Shown piece after piece: positions 53,521 through 61,154 of a DNA stretch of 64,000 nucleotides. This DNA comes from Agarilytica sp045430305. Lineage in GTDB: Bacteria > Pseudomonadota > Gammaproteobacteria > Pseudomonadales > Cellvibrionaceae. The position numbers and the translations under genes were made by a program. The stretch is taken from NCBI GenBank assembly GCA_045430305.1, contig JAILXW010000001.1, forward strand, positions 496,001 to 560,000. The letters are read 5' to 3'. The notes beneath the pieces are model-generated. The model did no database searches and had not been told where the DNA came from. It saw only the letters and a program-made list of their open reading frames with translations. Numbering within the stretch: the first letter of the stretch is position 1; every line of letters begins with the position of its first letter.

Positions 53521-53586
53521 CCCCCAGATGGGTGCAGCTATTCGTTTTATAACATCGGCCCCGGTGCCATTACTGATCATAATGAG
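53521..53586 (-). pseudogene. Remnant of a CusA-type RND pump C-terminus
   Basis: Minus-strand translation gives IMISNGTGADVIKRIAAPIWG, which resembles the C-terminal GTGxEVMxRIAAPMIGG segment of CusA/SilA heavy-metal pumps. The frame then breaks: reading in another frame gives LMMGALIDLWKRPRINRYP and a stop. No upstream pump sequence remains, because the match stops about 15 bases before the 40-bp palindrome. It is a relic of a pump gene cut by deletion or insertion. Confidence 0.45.
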
Positions 53587-53601
53587 AAAAATCAAAAAAC
53601 C

Positions 53602-53641
53602 AGCTCCATACATAGGTAACATGTTACCTATGTATGGAGCT
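53602..53641. repeat. Perfect 40-bp palindrome
   Basis: The left half is AGCTCCATACATAGGTAACA, and the right half (53622-53641) is its exact reverse complement. Each half resembles the mer operator at 52470-52489 (14 of 20 positions match its complement). No spacer. It could be a double MerR-type operator, a recombinase site, or the trace of an inversion or fold-back. Confidence 0.95.
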
Positions 53642-53647
53642 AAGATA

Positions 53648-53696
53648 ATTAGGGGGTATAGCCCTAATACTAAAGATATCATTTAGTATTGGACAT
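53648..53696. repeat. Tandem inverted repeats before second recombinase
   Basis: ATTAGGG-GGTATAG-CCCTAAT (53648-53668) and AATACTAAA-GATATCA-TTTAGTATT (53666-53690) overlap by three bases, and each has a 7-base loop. GGACAT follows at 53691-53696, echoing the GTGTCC at the left end. Confidence 0.85.
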
Positions 53697-53764
53697 AGAG
53701 ACAATAGAGGAACTATACTCCGTTTACCTACTAGACCAAAACCAAACGAGCCTGGAGACGCTTA

Positions 53765-55009
53765 GTGTCTATACCCAAACCTCAGCCGTTATACCCAAGT
53801 CAAAGCGAATTTGAATACCTAACGCCAGATGACTACGCGCATTTGCAGGCTTTGTTCAAAGACAGTGAAGGCTGGGTTAAGCAACATTGGCTTTGGGGCA
53901 AAGATTTCCTTAAATTTATCTCACGTAATAAATCCGAACATACCTTCACACGTTTTCGAGGTGAAACCGAACGATTTTTAATTTGGGCATTTTTCGTAAA
54001 ACAAAAGCCTGTAGATACACTTAGGAAAACCGATATTTTACAGTACGCAGATTTTCTGTGGAAACCACCTGAGTCATGGATTTGTACGAACAATTACGAT
54101 AAATTCCAACTCTCTAACGGACATTTTATCGTTAACGAGAAATGGCGCCCGTTCAGGCTAAGCTCGCCAAAACATCAAGAAAAGCACGATACCGATATTG
54201 ATAAGCGTAAATATCGGCCTTCACAGCAAACCTTAACCGCCAGCTTTACCGGCATTATCGCGTTTTACAACTACCTAATTGGTGAAGAACTCGCCTATGC
54301 TAACCCTGCGCAATTAGCAAAAAAAGACTGTCGTTACTTTATTAAAGACGCTCAGGTGAAAGAAGTACGTCGATTAAATGAGAGCCAGTGGCAATATGTG
54401 CTCGACGTGGTAACTGCATTAGCCGATAGCGATGATAAATACGAGCGAAGTTTATTTGTAATCGCAGCACTTAAAACGCTTTTTCTACGAATTTCTGAAC
54501 TTTCAGAGCGCAGAACGTGGTCGCCACTTAGCAGTCATTTTTGGGAAGATGATGACGGCAACTGGTGGCTAAAAATTTATGGAAAAGGGCGAAAACTTAG
54601 AGATACAACTGTACCGCCTAAATTTATTCCATACTTGAAACGTTACCGTCAATATCGAGGCTTGCCCCCTCTTCCCTCACCATCTGAGAATTTTCCACTT
54701 GTAGAAAAGATTCGTGGGAGTGGCGGAATGACGTCGCGGCATTTGTCACGTTTGGTGCAAGAAATATTTGATTTCGCTTACGAAAAAATGAATCAGAAAG
54801 AAGGCGAAGACAAAGCACGAAAATTGCGAGAAGCATCAACACATTGGCTACGCCACACCGGCGCAAGTATGGAGATTGAACGAGGGCGGGCACTCAAAGA
54901 CCTTTCCGAAGACTTGGGTCACGCAAGTATGGCCACCACAGATACTGTGTATGTTCAAACTGAAAATAAACGTCGTGCAGAAAGCGGAAAGAACAGAAAA
55001 GTCGATTAA
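53765..55009 (+). CDS. Second tyrosine recombinase / site-specific integrase
   Basis: Phage-integrase-family protein, 414 residues, from GTG 53765 with TGGAGA upstream. An N-terminal core-binding domain (about 40-120) carries an insert near 100-145. Catalytic residues are in LFLRISELSE (Arg), GKGRKLRDT (Lys), THWLRHTGASMEIER (His-x-x-Arg), DLGHASMATTDTVYVQTE (His and Tyr). It is not close to the TnpA or TnpB of the left end. It is preceded by the palindrome and inverted repeats and followed by arsC in convergent orientation. Confidence 0.87.
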   Translation: MSIPKPQPLYPSQSEFEYLTPDDYAHLQALFKDSEGWVKQHWLWGKDFLKFISRNKSEHTFTRFRGETERFLIWAFFVKQKPVDTLRKTDILQYADFLWKPPESWICTNNYDKFQLSNGHFIVNEKWRPFRLSSPKHQEKHDTDIDKRKYRPSQQTLTASFTGIIAFYNYLIGEELAYANPAQLAKKDCRYFIKDAQVKEVRRLNESQWQYVLDVVTALADSDDKYERSLFVIAALKTLFLRISELSERRTWSPLSSHFWEDDDGNWWLKIYGKGRKLRDTTVPPKFIPYLKRYRQYRGLPPLPSPSENFPLVEKIRGSGGMTSRHLSRLVQEIFDFAYEKMNQKEGEDKARKLREASTHWLRHTGASMEIERGRALKDLSEDLGHASMATTDTVYVQTENKRRAESGKNRKVD

Positions 55010-55067
55010 TTGACTGCCTATGCACTCGCGTTCGAGTCAACACATTACACAATGAATGCTTCGGCGT

Positions 55068-55538
55068 TTATTCTTTAGCGAGTTTCTGGAGTAATGCCCA
55101 CTGCTCTTCTTTATCTACGCGATCTAGATTGAGTGATAACATCTTCTTTATGCGCTGCTCAATGGTGTCCATCACCTCAAAAAACGCCTGCCGTATTTCT
55201 TCTTCATCGCCGGTAAGTTTGGAAGGGTCTCGAAGACCCCAATGAATTTTTAGTGTATCGCCAAACCAAACTGGGCACACTTCATTGGCTGCACTATCGC
55301 AAACGGTTACTACAATATCGGGCCGTTCGGTTTCATACATATTCCACGATTCACTTTCTAAACCACCAGTGGGTATTCCTTTTTCTTCTAAATATTTTAA
55401 GGTTAAAGGATGAACCTGCCCTGCCGGTAGGCTACCGGCACTAAACGCTTGTAGACGACCGTTAGATAAATGATTGGTAATCGCTTCACTTAAAATACTT
55501 CGACACCGGTTGTGGGTGCAAATATACAAAATTTTCAT
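55068..55538 (-). CDS. arsC: Arsenate reductase ArsC (low-MW phosphatase type)
   Basis: Cytoplasmic reductase of arsenate to arsenite, 156 residues. The phosphatase loop CTHNRCRS has nucleophile Cys7 and Arg13. The redox cascade Cys80 and Cys88 are in VTVCDSAANEVCP. This is the thioredoxin-coupled type. It stands without arsB, acr3, arsR or other ars genes, so arsenite export would depend on a gene elsewhere. It is convergent with the integrase gene. Confidence 0.92.
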   Translation of the reverse strand: MKILYICTHNRCRSILSEAITNHLSNGRLQAFSAGSLPAGQVHPLTLKYLEEKGIPTGGLESESWNMYETERPDIVVTVCDSAANEVCPVWFGDTLKIHWGLRDPSKLTGDEEEIRQAFFEVMDTIEQRIKKMLSLNLDRVDKEEQWALLQKLAKE

Positions 55539-55738
55539 AGCGTGGAAAGACTTCTAATACTTAATATATTGGCATATATATATTGGAACGCTTGGCGATT
55601 TTGTTCAAGTCGTTGTGAGTTATTTATAGGCGCGCAGCATATTAACAATATTGAAATCCGTCAAAGATATATACAATGTAATATTAAAAAAGGCAATGGG
55701 CATTACGCCCATTGCGTAGTGAGGTTATTTAGATTGAA

Positions 55739-56845
55739 TTAGCAAGAAGATACTTTTACGAAATACCCCGCACTTGTTTCTTGTAATCGGGTGTAGGTGT
55801 TTGGGTACGCTAACCACTGATAAGAACCTTTGGCTGAGTAATTCTCGTATGGCGGCACGCCGTTTCTAATCGCTCGGCCCGCATTATAGTGATCGATATT
55901 TTTGGCTCGACCACAATAAAGGTCGTCGTCGCCACCACCATCGTCATCATCATCGCCGCCACCGCCAGTTGGGTTGCAGCTACCGCCGGCTCTGCGATTG
56001 TTATTACACAGCCACGTCGTCAAGGCTTCAGGGTAGTTGTAAAGCGAATTATTAATATAGGAACCACCAGGGCCACCACCAGCAGGCCATTCATGCCCCA
56101 TACCATTCACTTTTCGAATTGTAGTTCTCGGGTTTCCTACGCCCCCCATCACATCAATATTTAATTGGTTATACCCCTGCGACACTAGATAATCACTAGA
56201 GCCATACACCGCAGACGTTATCTGTGTTGAAAAATGACTTTTACGGCTACCAGCAAAATTGTTACAGAGATTTCTGGCCGCAGATAAAGATGTAGAGACT
56301 GAACTAATTTCACCCGATGATGTGCCGATGGTCGGCCCTGCATTTAGACCCAAGCCTGCAAATATTTCAGGAGCTAGGCAACCCACAACCATAGACTGAG
56401 ATGAGCCTGACGACAAACCACTTATATACACCTGGTTAGCATCAATATTTAACGAATTGCGATTTTTAAGCGTGTTCGCTAAGCCAATTAAATTATCGTT
56501 GTATTTGTTTGAGCGCGTTTGATTATTGCCGTAATAATCCCAACACCCTGCGATCACACCACCACCAGGCGCATTGGGTATTGCTATAACCATTCCATAT
56601 TTATCTGCTGTCGGCTTCCAGTTGCCGCCATTTTTTAGATCGCTATTTGTTTGAGCACATCCGTGCAAATTAATCATCAACGCACGTTTGTTGTTTCGCG
56701 CAGGATTAGATGTTGGCGTATATATTTGTACATTCATCCCAGAAATACTTTCACTACTCCAGCTTCCTGCCCATGCATAAGAAGATATATTTAATAGAAG
56801 GCTAAGAGCTAAGCCAATTTTGCAACTAAAAAGAAGGGTTTTCAT
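55739..56845 (-). CDS. Secreted PHB-depolymerase-family esterase
   Basis: Extracellular alpha/beta hydrolase of the PHB depolymerase/CE1 esterase family, 368 residues from ATG 56845, chosen over GTG 56854 because GGTGA then falls at the right distance. A signal peptide (about 1-26, ending SYAWAGS) is followed by the oxyanion MINLHGCAQTN, the nucleophile elbow SGLSSGSS near 145, and HEWPAGGGPGG with the catalytic His near 255. A Gly/Asp linker (about 297-312) leads to a C-terminal domain of about 55 residues with two Cys (YCGRAKN, VKVSSC). Substrate may be polyhydroxyalkanoate, feruloyl or acetyl esters. Confidence 0.85.
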   Translation of the reverse strand: MKTLLFSCKIGLALSLLLNISSYAWAGSWSSESISGMNVQIYTPTSNPARNNKRALMINLHGCAQTNSDLKNGGNWKPTADKYGMVIAIPNAPGGGVIAGCWDYYGNNQTRSNKYNDNLIGLANTLKNRNSLNIDANQVYISGLSSGSSQSMVVGCLAPEIFAGLGLNAGPTIGTSSGEISSVSTSLSAARNLCNNFAGSRKSHFSTQITSAVYGSSDYLVSQGYNQLNIDVMGGVGNPRTTIRKVNGMGHEWPAGGGPGGSYINNSLYNYPEALTTWLCNNNRRAGGSCNPTGGGGDDDDDGGGDDDLYCGRAKNIDHYNAGRAIRNGVPPYENYSAKGSYQWLAYPNTYTRLQETSAGYFVKVSSC

Positions 56846-56873
56846 TATTTTCACCGTTATTATTTATTGCTGT

Positions 56874-56910
56874 TGTGGTCAGACTTTAAACAGGTTAAAG
56901 TCTGACCACA
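56874..56910. repeat. 16-bp perfect inverted repeat upstream of esterase gene
   Basis: TGTGGTCAGACTTTAA (56874-56889), loop ACAGG, and its exact complement (56895-56910), about 30 bases before the esterase start. No U-tract on the minus strand. It may be an operator or a 5'-UTR hairpin that affects expression. Confidence 0.9.
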
Positions 56911-57124
56911 TCACAATAACGATATAGATGAACCGAATGTATCCCTAACTTGAGGGATATTTAAAAATAGTTTAAAGCCGGTACTCTGTTATTTAAAATA
57001 ATTTAATTTTGAGTCTTTTAATCGAGTCATATTTTAAATTCTCATAAACGAATTTCGAGTCTCTCTAATTAGCTATTAAAAAATATGTAATTAAAACAAT
57101 AATAATAATTTTTGTGGTGCGAGC

Positions 57125-57790
57125 ATGGAACCGATCAATTCAATATTCCTTCTATCGAACACGGTAACCAAACTTAAATTTACCGATAGCGTGAACACGC
57201 CTGACCTACTGCAGCGTATTGATTTTATCGATTCAGTTTCAGCCGCGTATACATACACCCAATCGCACTCCGTGAGCCTTGGAATTATTCATGTAGATAG
57301 TTGTATTGATACGATCATGCAGTTTGTTCGTAATATCTATGCGGTACAACCGTCACTTAACTTAATCCTTTTATTGAACTCAGATTGTATTGATCAACAA
57401 TTTATTTTGGACATGGCACATATCGGGATCACAGGGTTTACAGAGCTAAGTTTTGATCTAAGTGAATTGAGTCTAGCGATAGAACAAATGAATCATTACG
57501 GCTCATACATTCACCCAAAACTCTCTAAAGCCATGCTGGGTTCAATGTCATTGGCTAAACATGAAAATGTCAAAAAAGAGATTTATAAAGAATTAACCGC
57601 GCGTGAGATTACAGTATTAAATTATTTAACGAAGGGTTTTACTCAAAAGGAAATCGCAGGGTTGATGGACGTATCGACCCATACAGTTGCATCGCATATT
57701 AAAAATACTTATAGAAAAATTGGTGTGCGAAATAAAGGGGAAGCTATTCTTTACGCTGTAAAATCAGGTGCGACTTACGACCCTGCGTAA
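57125..57790 (+). CDS. LuxR-family transcriptional regulator
   Basis: A 221-residue protein. The C-terminal LuxR helix-turn-helix (about 157-215) has LTAREITVLNYLTKGFTQKEIAGLMDVSTHTVASHIKNTYRKIGVRNK. The N-terminal 130 residues look like a receiver fold but lack the usual acidic pocket, so phosphorylation is unlikely. Neighbours are the esterase gene (minus) and an ABC solute-binding protein (minus). Target unknown. Confidence 0.85.
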   Translation: MEPINSIFLLSNTVTKLKFTDSVNTPDLLQRIDFIDSVSAAYTYTQSHSVSLGIIHVDSCIDTIMQFVRNIYAVQPSLNLILLLNSDCIDQQFILDMAHIGITGFTELSFDLSELSLAIEQMNHYGSYIHPKLSKAMLGSMSLAKHENVKKEIYKELTAREITVLNYLTKGFTQKEIAGLMDVSTHTVASHIKNTYRKIGVRNKGEAILYAVKSGATYDPA

Positions 57791-57807
57791 CCCGGTAATT
57801 GAAGCGC

Positions 57808-58872
57808 TTATTCCACGGGAATCAGCTCTGCAGCCGCTCCTAGATCAGCATCTATCGAAATACCAAAATATTTCGCCTTGGCTTTATCGATAACGATGCC
57901 ATACTCCCTTGGGCGCTCAGGAAGAATGGTCGTTAACGCTTCCCCGTTAAAAATCTTATGTACCATTTCTGCCGCTTGTTTACCGACAATTTTCTCATCA
58001 GGGTAAATAGATGCTGTAGCACCCCACCCGTCGGTAACATCGTGACGCCCTAAGCCAATCAACGGTTTAGTTGAATTGCGGTAAACCATGTTAGCGAATG
58101 GGCGTTGCGCTCCCATTTGATCATTGGGGCTTAAAAATAGGTCTACTTGAGAATCTAACTCCTGTACATGCTTTTCCGCCATTTGCGCCATGCGCCGGTG
58201 GCCGCCTTCACTAGGTATAAAATCGACCTGCCGAAAATGAACGGTAACCCCCTGCCATTCAGGCTGGTTCAACACTTCCTCTATCCATTTACGATAGCTA
58301 TGAGACTGAGGCATATCGGCGTAAATAAGCCCGATATTTTTAGCTTGCGGCATTAACCTTTTAATAAAGCGCATTCGATCTTCAATAGGTACGTGAAACG
58401 CTACCCCGGTAAAATTCGCTTCCGGTGTTATGTTGTAGTCTTTTACGATTCCCAAGCCGACTGGGTCAGTCACAGAAGCAAAAACAAAATCGTAACTTTT
58501 TGAATTCCAGGCGATATCTTTAAATGATTTTGCGGCCAAGGTGCCATTTAAAAATATGACGTCGTAGTCGACTTTTCGTATGCGGTGATTCCAAAGGTTT
58601 TTCGCCGCTCCTCGATAATGAGAAAGTGAATAATACTCATAACTCATTCCGTCACCCTCCTTAAAACCGCGGGCGGCTAATTCGGTGAGCATAGACTCCC
58701 TGACATTTCGGTAGGGGTCTCCGATTTGTGAATCAATTACGAGGAGCTTTTTGGGGGTGTTGTCTACAGCACTTGCTGCACCGCAGAATAACAGGCAGAG
58801 CACCGTCAGCACTGACTTTATAAAAAGCGGTGAGAATAAGTGAATCGTTTTCTTTTTTACTAGTCCGACCAT
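57808..58872 (-). CDS. Solitary ABC substrate-binding protein (PF04392 type)
   Basis: Periplasmic solute-binding protein of the ABC_sub_bind (TrpX-like) family, 354 residues from ATG 58872 (GTG 58878 is the other start). A signal peptide (about 1-36, ending GAASAVD) precedes two lobes: LLVIDSQIGDPYRNVRESML, VFASVTDPVGLGIV near 132, FTGVAFHVPIEDRMRF near 158, NIGLIYADMPQS near 183 and YPDEKIVGKQAAEMVHKI near 295. No cognate permease adjoins it on its own strand. The liv-type operon starts divergently 272 bp away and already has its own binding protein. Confidence 0.82.
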   Translation of the reverse strand: MVGLVKKKTIHLFSPLFIKSVLTVLCLLFCGAASAVDNTPKKLLVIDSQIGDPYRNVRESMLTELAARGFKEGDGMSYEYYSLSHYRGAAKNLWNHRIRKVDYDVIFLNGTLAAKSFKDIAWNSKSYDFVFASVTDPVGLGIVKDYNITPEANFTGVAFHVPIEDRMRFIKRLMPQAKNIGLIYADMPQSHSYRKWIEEVLNQPEWQGVTVHFRQVDFIPSEGGHRRMAQMAEKHVQELDSQVDLFLSPNDQMGAQRPFANMVYRNSTKPLIGLGRHDVTDGWGATASIYPDEKIVGKQAAEMVHKIFNGEALTTILPERPREYGIVIDKAKAKYFGISIDADLGAAAELIPVE

Positions 58873-58932
58873 ATACACATCATTTAAGAATGGGCATACT
58901 CCGATTTGCCCTCGGTATAGAAGCTATTCACA

Positions 58933-58946
58933 CTCTAATATTAGAG
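58933..58946. promoter_or_regulatory. 14-bp perfect palindrome, candidate operator
   Basis: CTCTAATATTAGAG in the divergent region, 60 bp upstream of the solitary binding-protein gene. Confidence 0.4.
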
Positions 58947-59035
58947 CAAAATCGATAAAATCGCTCAACTTGTTGCTGTATTGACAACGAATTGGGTACA
59001 AAGTTTGAGAAACTTCAACATACCCACAAATTTTG

Positions 59036-59051
59036 TGGCACATACGTTGCC
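59036..59051 (+). promoter_or_regulatory. Sigma-54 promoter of ABC importer operon
   Basis: TGGCACATACGTTGCC fits the -24/-12 consensus (TGGCAC-N5-TTGC), with GG at 59037-59038 and GC at 59049-59050 separated by exactly 10 bases. The start would be near 59062, about 80 bases before the first gene. The perfect 15-base inverted repeat CCACAAA-T-TTTGTGG (59024-59038) overlaps the -24 box and may bind a regulator. Confidence 0.8.
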
Positions 59052-59143
59052 GAATCGCCAAATTCTTAACGTTTTTACTATAATCAAACCAAACTTTAAA
59101 CTCTTACTCTAAGTTATTGATTTTCAAGTGGAGATTACCTTTA

Positions 59144-60343
59144 GTGAAGGCTAGATACCCTACTATGTCTAACGTGCTGGCAATCTATTTTGTGCTTAGC
59201 TTCCTCTCTGCTCCTTTATTCGCAGCTCCTATTAAGATAGCGCACATCTACGGAAAAACTGGCCCATTTGAACTTTATGGTGCGCAATCACATGCGGGCT
59301 TCCTTCTGGGTATCGAATACGCCACCGGCGGCAGCTTTAAATTAAACGGGCAAGATATAGAGATACTAGTAAAAGATACTCAGCTCAAACCTGATTTGGG
59401 CCGGTCTTTATTGGAAGAAGCCTACGCAGATGACGAAGTCGTTTTGGCCGTTGGTGGCCTGTCTTCGTCTGTTGCGCTGGCGATGCTACCTCTAGCAGAG
59501 GAATACGAAAAACTATTATTCGTTGAGCCAGCCGTTGCTGACAGTATCACCGGCAAAGACGGTAATCGTTATATTTTTAGAACCTCGCGCAACTCTACTC
59601 AAGACGCCATTTCAAACGCCCTCGCTATTGCAAAGCCGGGCGTTGTTGTAGCGACACTCGCACAAGATAATGCTTTTGGTCGTGAAGGCGTTGCTGCGTA
59701 CAAAAAAGCATTAGAATCCGCTGGCGCTAGGCTGATACATGAGGAATACGCGCCCACTTCTACAAAAGATTTTACCCCCCAAGGGCAACGAATTTTCGAC
59801 TCATTAAAATCTCACAGCGGTAAACGCTATATATTCTTTTTTTGGAGCGGCACGGGCAACCCATTAAATAAGTTAAAGGGCATGAACCCCGAACGCTACG
59901 ACATTCATTTTTCCACTGGCGGACACATATTTGCAGGGCTAGTCGGTTACAAACAATTTCCTGGAATGGAAGGTGCAACCTACTATTACTATACCTCGCC
60001 TAAAAATGACATAAATGACTGGCTGGTAAAAACCCACACAGAACGATATAAATACCCGCCCGATATGTTTACTGCAAGTGGCATGGTCGCCGGTTTAGCA
60101 GTGGTTGAAACTTTGCGTCGTGCAAAAAGTTATGAGACTGAAGATCTCATTACAGCTGCGGAAGATTTATCTTTCGACACCCCTAAAGGGCTTATGAAAA
60201 TACGAAAAGAAGATCATCAAACCATGCAATCGATGTATCACTTTAAAATTGAAGTACGCGACGATGTCGATTGGGGCATACCCCAGCTGCAAAGAGAGAT
60301 TCCCGCTACGGAAATTAATGTTCCGATTAAATCCAATTATTAA
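59144..60343 (+). CDS. Branched-chain amino acid/amide-type ABC substrate-binding protein
   Basis: Periplasmic binding protein of the Leu/Ile/Val type (PF13458), 399 residues from GTG 59144 with GGAG 10 bases upstream (frame open to TTG 59117). A signal peptide (about 1-27, ending SAPLFAAP) is followed by IKIAHIYGKTGPFELYGAQ, VGGLSSSVALAMLPLAEEY near 110, YIFRTSRNSTQDA near 150 and a second lobe with MFTASGMVAGLAVVETLRRAK near 312-332. The substrate could be a branched-chain amino acid, urea or an amide. Sigma-54 control fits a nitrogen source. Confidence 0.87.
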   Translation: MKARYPTMSNVLAIYFVLSFLSAPLFAAPIKIAHIYGKTGPFELYGAQSHAGFLLGIEYATGGSFKLNGQDIEILVKDTQLKPDLGRSLLEEAYADDEVVLAVGGLSSSVALAMLPLAEEYEKLLFVEPAVADSITGKDGNRYIFRTSRNSTQDAISNALAIAKPGVVVATLAQDNAFGREGVAAYKKALESAGARLIHEEYAPTSTKDFTPQGQRIFDSLKSHSGKRYIFFFWSGTGNPLNKLKGMNPERYDIHFSTGGHIFAGLVGYKQFPGMEGATYYYYTSPKNDINDWLVKTHTERYKYPPDMFTASGMVAGLAVVETLRRAKSYETEDLITAAEDLSFDTPKGLMKIRKEDHQTMQSMYHFKIEVRDDVDWGIPQLQREIPATEINVPIKSNY

Positions 60344-60368
60344 ATAGCGTTTAGGCGGAGTTTCTTTT

Positions 60369-61154
60369 TTGTCAGAACAAGCCCTTTGTATAAAAACAAA
60401 CAATCTGAGCATGCAGTTTGGCGGCCAAATAGCTGTCAACCAAGTATCGTGTTCTTTTGTGTCGAATAGCGTAAATGCAATTATCGGCCCGAACGGCGCC
60501 GGCAAATCAACACTACTAAACCTAATGTCTGGTCAACTTTTTCCAACCTGGGGCGAGGTTTATTTCAATAATACTGATATTACAGCGAAATCGCCTGCAA
60601 TTCGTACTCGTCTTGGCATTGGTCGGGCATTCCAAAAAACCAACTTGTTCCCCAATCTAACGGCTCATGAAAATATTCGCCTCGCTGTTCAAATGCGCAC
60701 AGGTATTGGGCGAAACTTTTGGTCGTCTAGCTCAAAATTTAAAGAAATATCAGAAAAAGCAGAAGATTATTTAAAACAGGTTAGTTTGGATTACAAACGC
60801 GATTCAATAGCGGGCACCCTTTCTCACGGTCAACAACGTCGTTTAGAAATTGGCGTTCTCATGGCTTTGGAGCCAAAGGTTTATATTTTAGATGAGCCAA
60901 CTAATGGAATGAGCTTGGAAGAGGTTCCTGAAATTCTGGATCTTATTACTAAAATTCATGCCGATGAAGAAAAGATCGTCATATTAGTAGAACACAAAAT
61001 GGATTTCGTTAAAAAGGTCGCTGATCGCGTTATTGTAATGCATAACGGTAACCTTATTGGTGATGGTACATTTGAACAGGTTATGAATGCACCGCAAGTT
61101 CAGGGTGCATACCTGGGCGTGGTTCCCGACGCCGGTGTGAGATTTGTCGAATGA
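60369..61154 (+). CDS. ABC transporter ATP-binding protein, LivG-like
   Basis: First ATPase of the importer, 261 residues. Walker A GPNGAGKST near residues 42-50, the LivG-specific GRAFQKTNLFPNLTAHEN near 85-102, signature LSHGQQRRLEIG near 153 and Walker B VYILDEPTNGMS near 171-182. The start is TTG with GGCGGAG 8 bases upstream. It overlaps the next gene by 4 bases (ATGA). Confidence 0.9.
   Translation: MSEQALCIKTNNLSMQFGGQIAVNQVSCSFVSNSVNAIIGPNGAGKSTLLNLMSGQLFPTWGEVYFNNTDITAKSPAIRTRLGIGRAFQKTNLFPNLTAHENIRLAVQMRTGIGRNFWSSSSKFKEISEKAEDYLKQVSLDYKRDSIAGTLSHGQQRRLEIGVLMALEPKVYILDEPTNGMSLEEVPEILDLITKIHADEEKIVILVEHKMDFVKKVADRVIVMHNGNLIGDGTFEQVMNAPQVQGAYLGVVPDAGVRFVE

Larger units (their letters stand above)
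40567..53696. mobile_element. Candidate metal-resistance island with Tn554-type recombinases
   Basis: A 13.1-kb segment holds a tyrosine-recombinase trio of Tn554 type followed by Cd/Zn/Co and Hg resistance genes. It is bounded on the left by GTGTCC-GATACT-GTTT-AGTATC. On the right, read inward on the minus strand, the matching sequence is ATGTCC-AATACT, then TTTAGTATT at the far arm. The cargo differs from the housekeeping genes on either side. The ends are inferred from these related motifs only, since Tn554 relatives do not usually have terminal inverted repeats. The right recombinase gene and arsC might also belong to a larger island. Confidence 0.45.

Noticed and set aside
55561..55590. 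Repeated ATATATTGG near arsC
   Set aside because: Only two copies in very AT-rich DNA; no other sign of a functional repeat.
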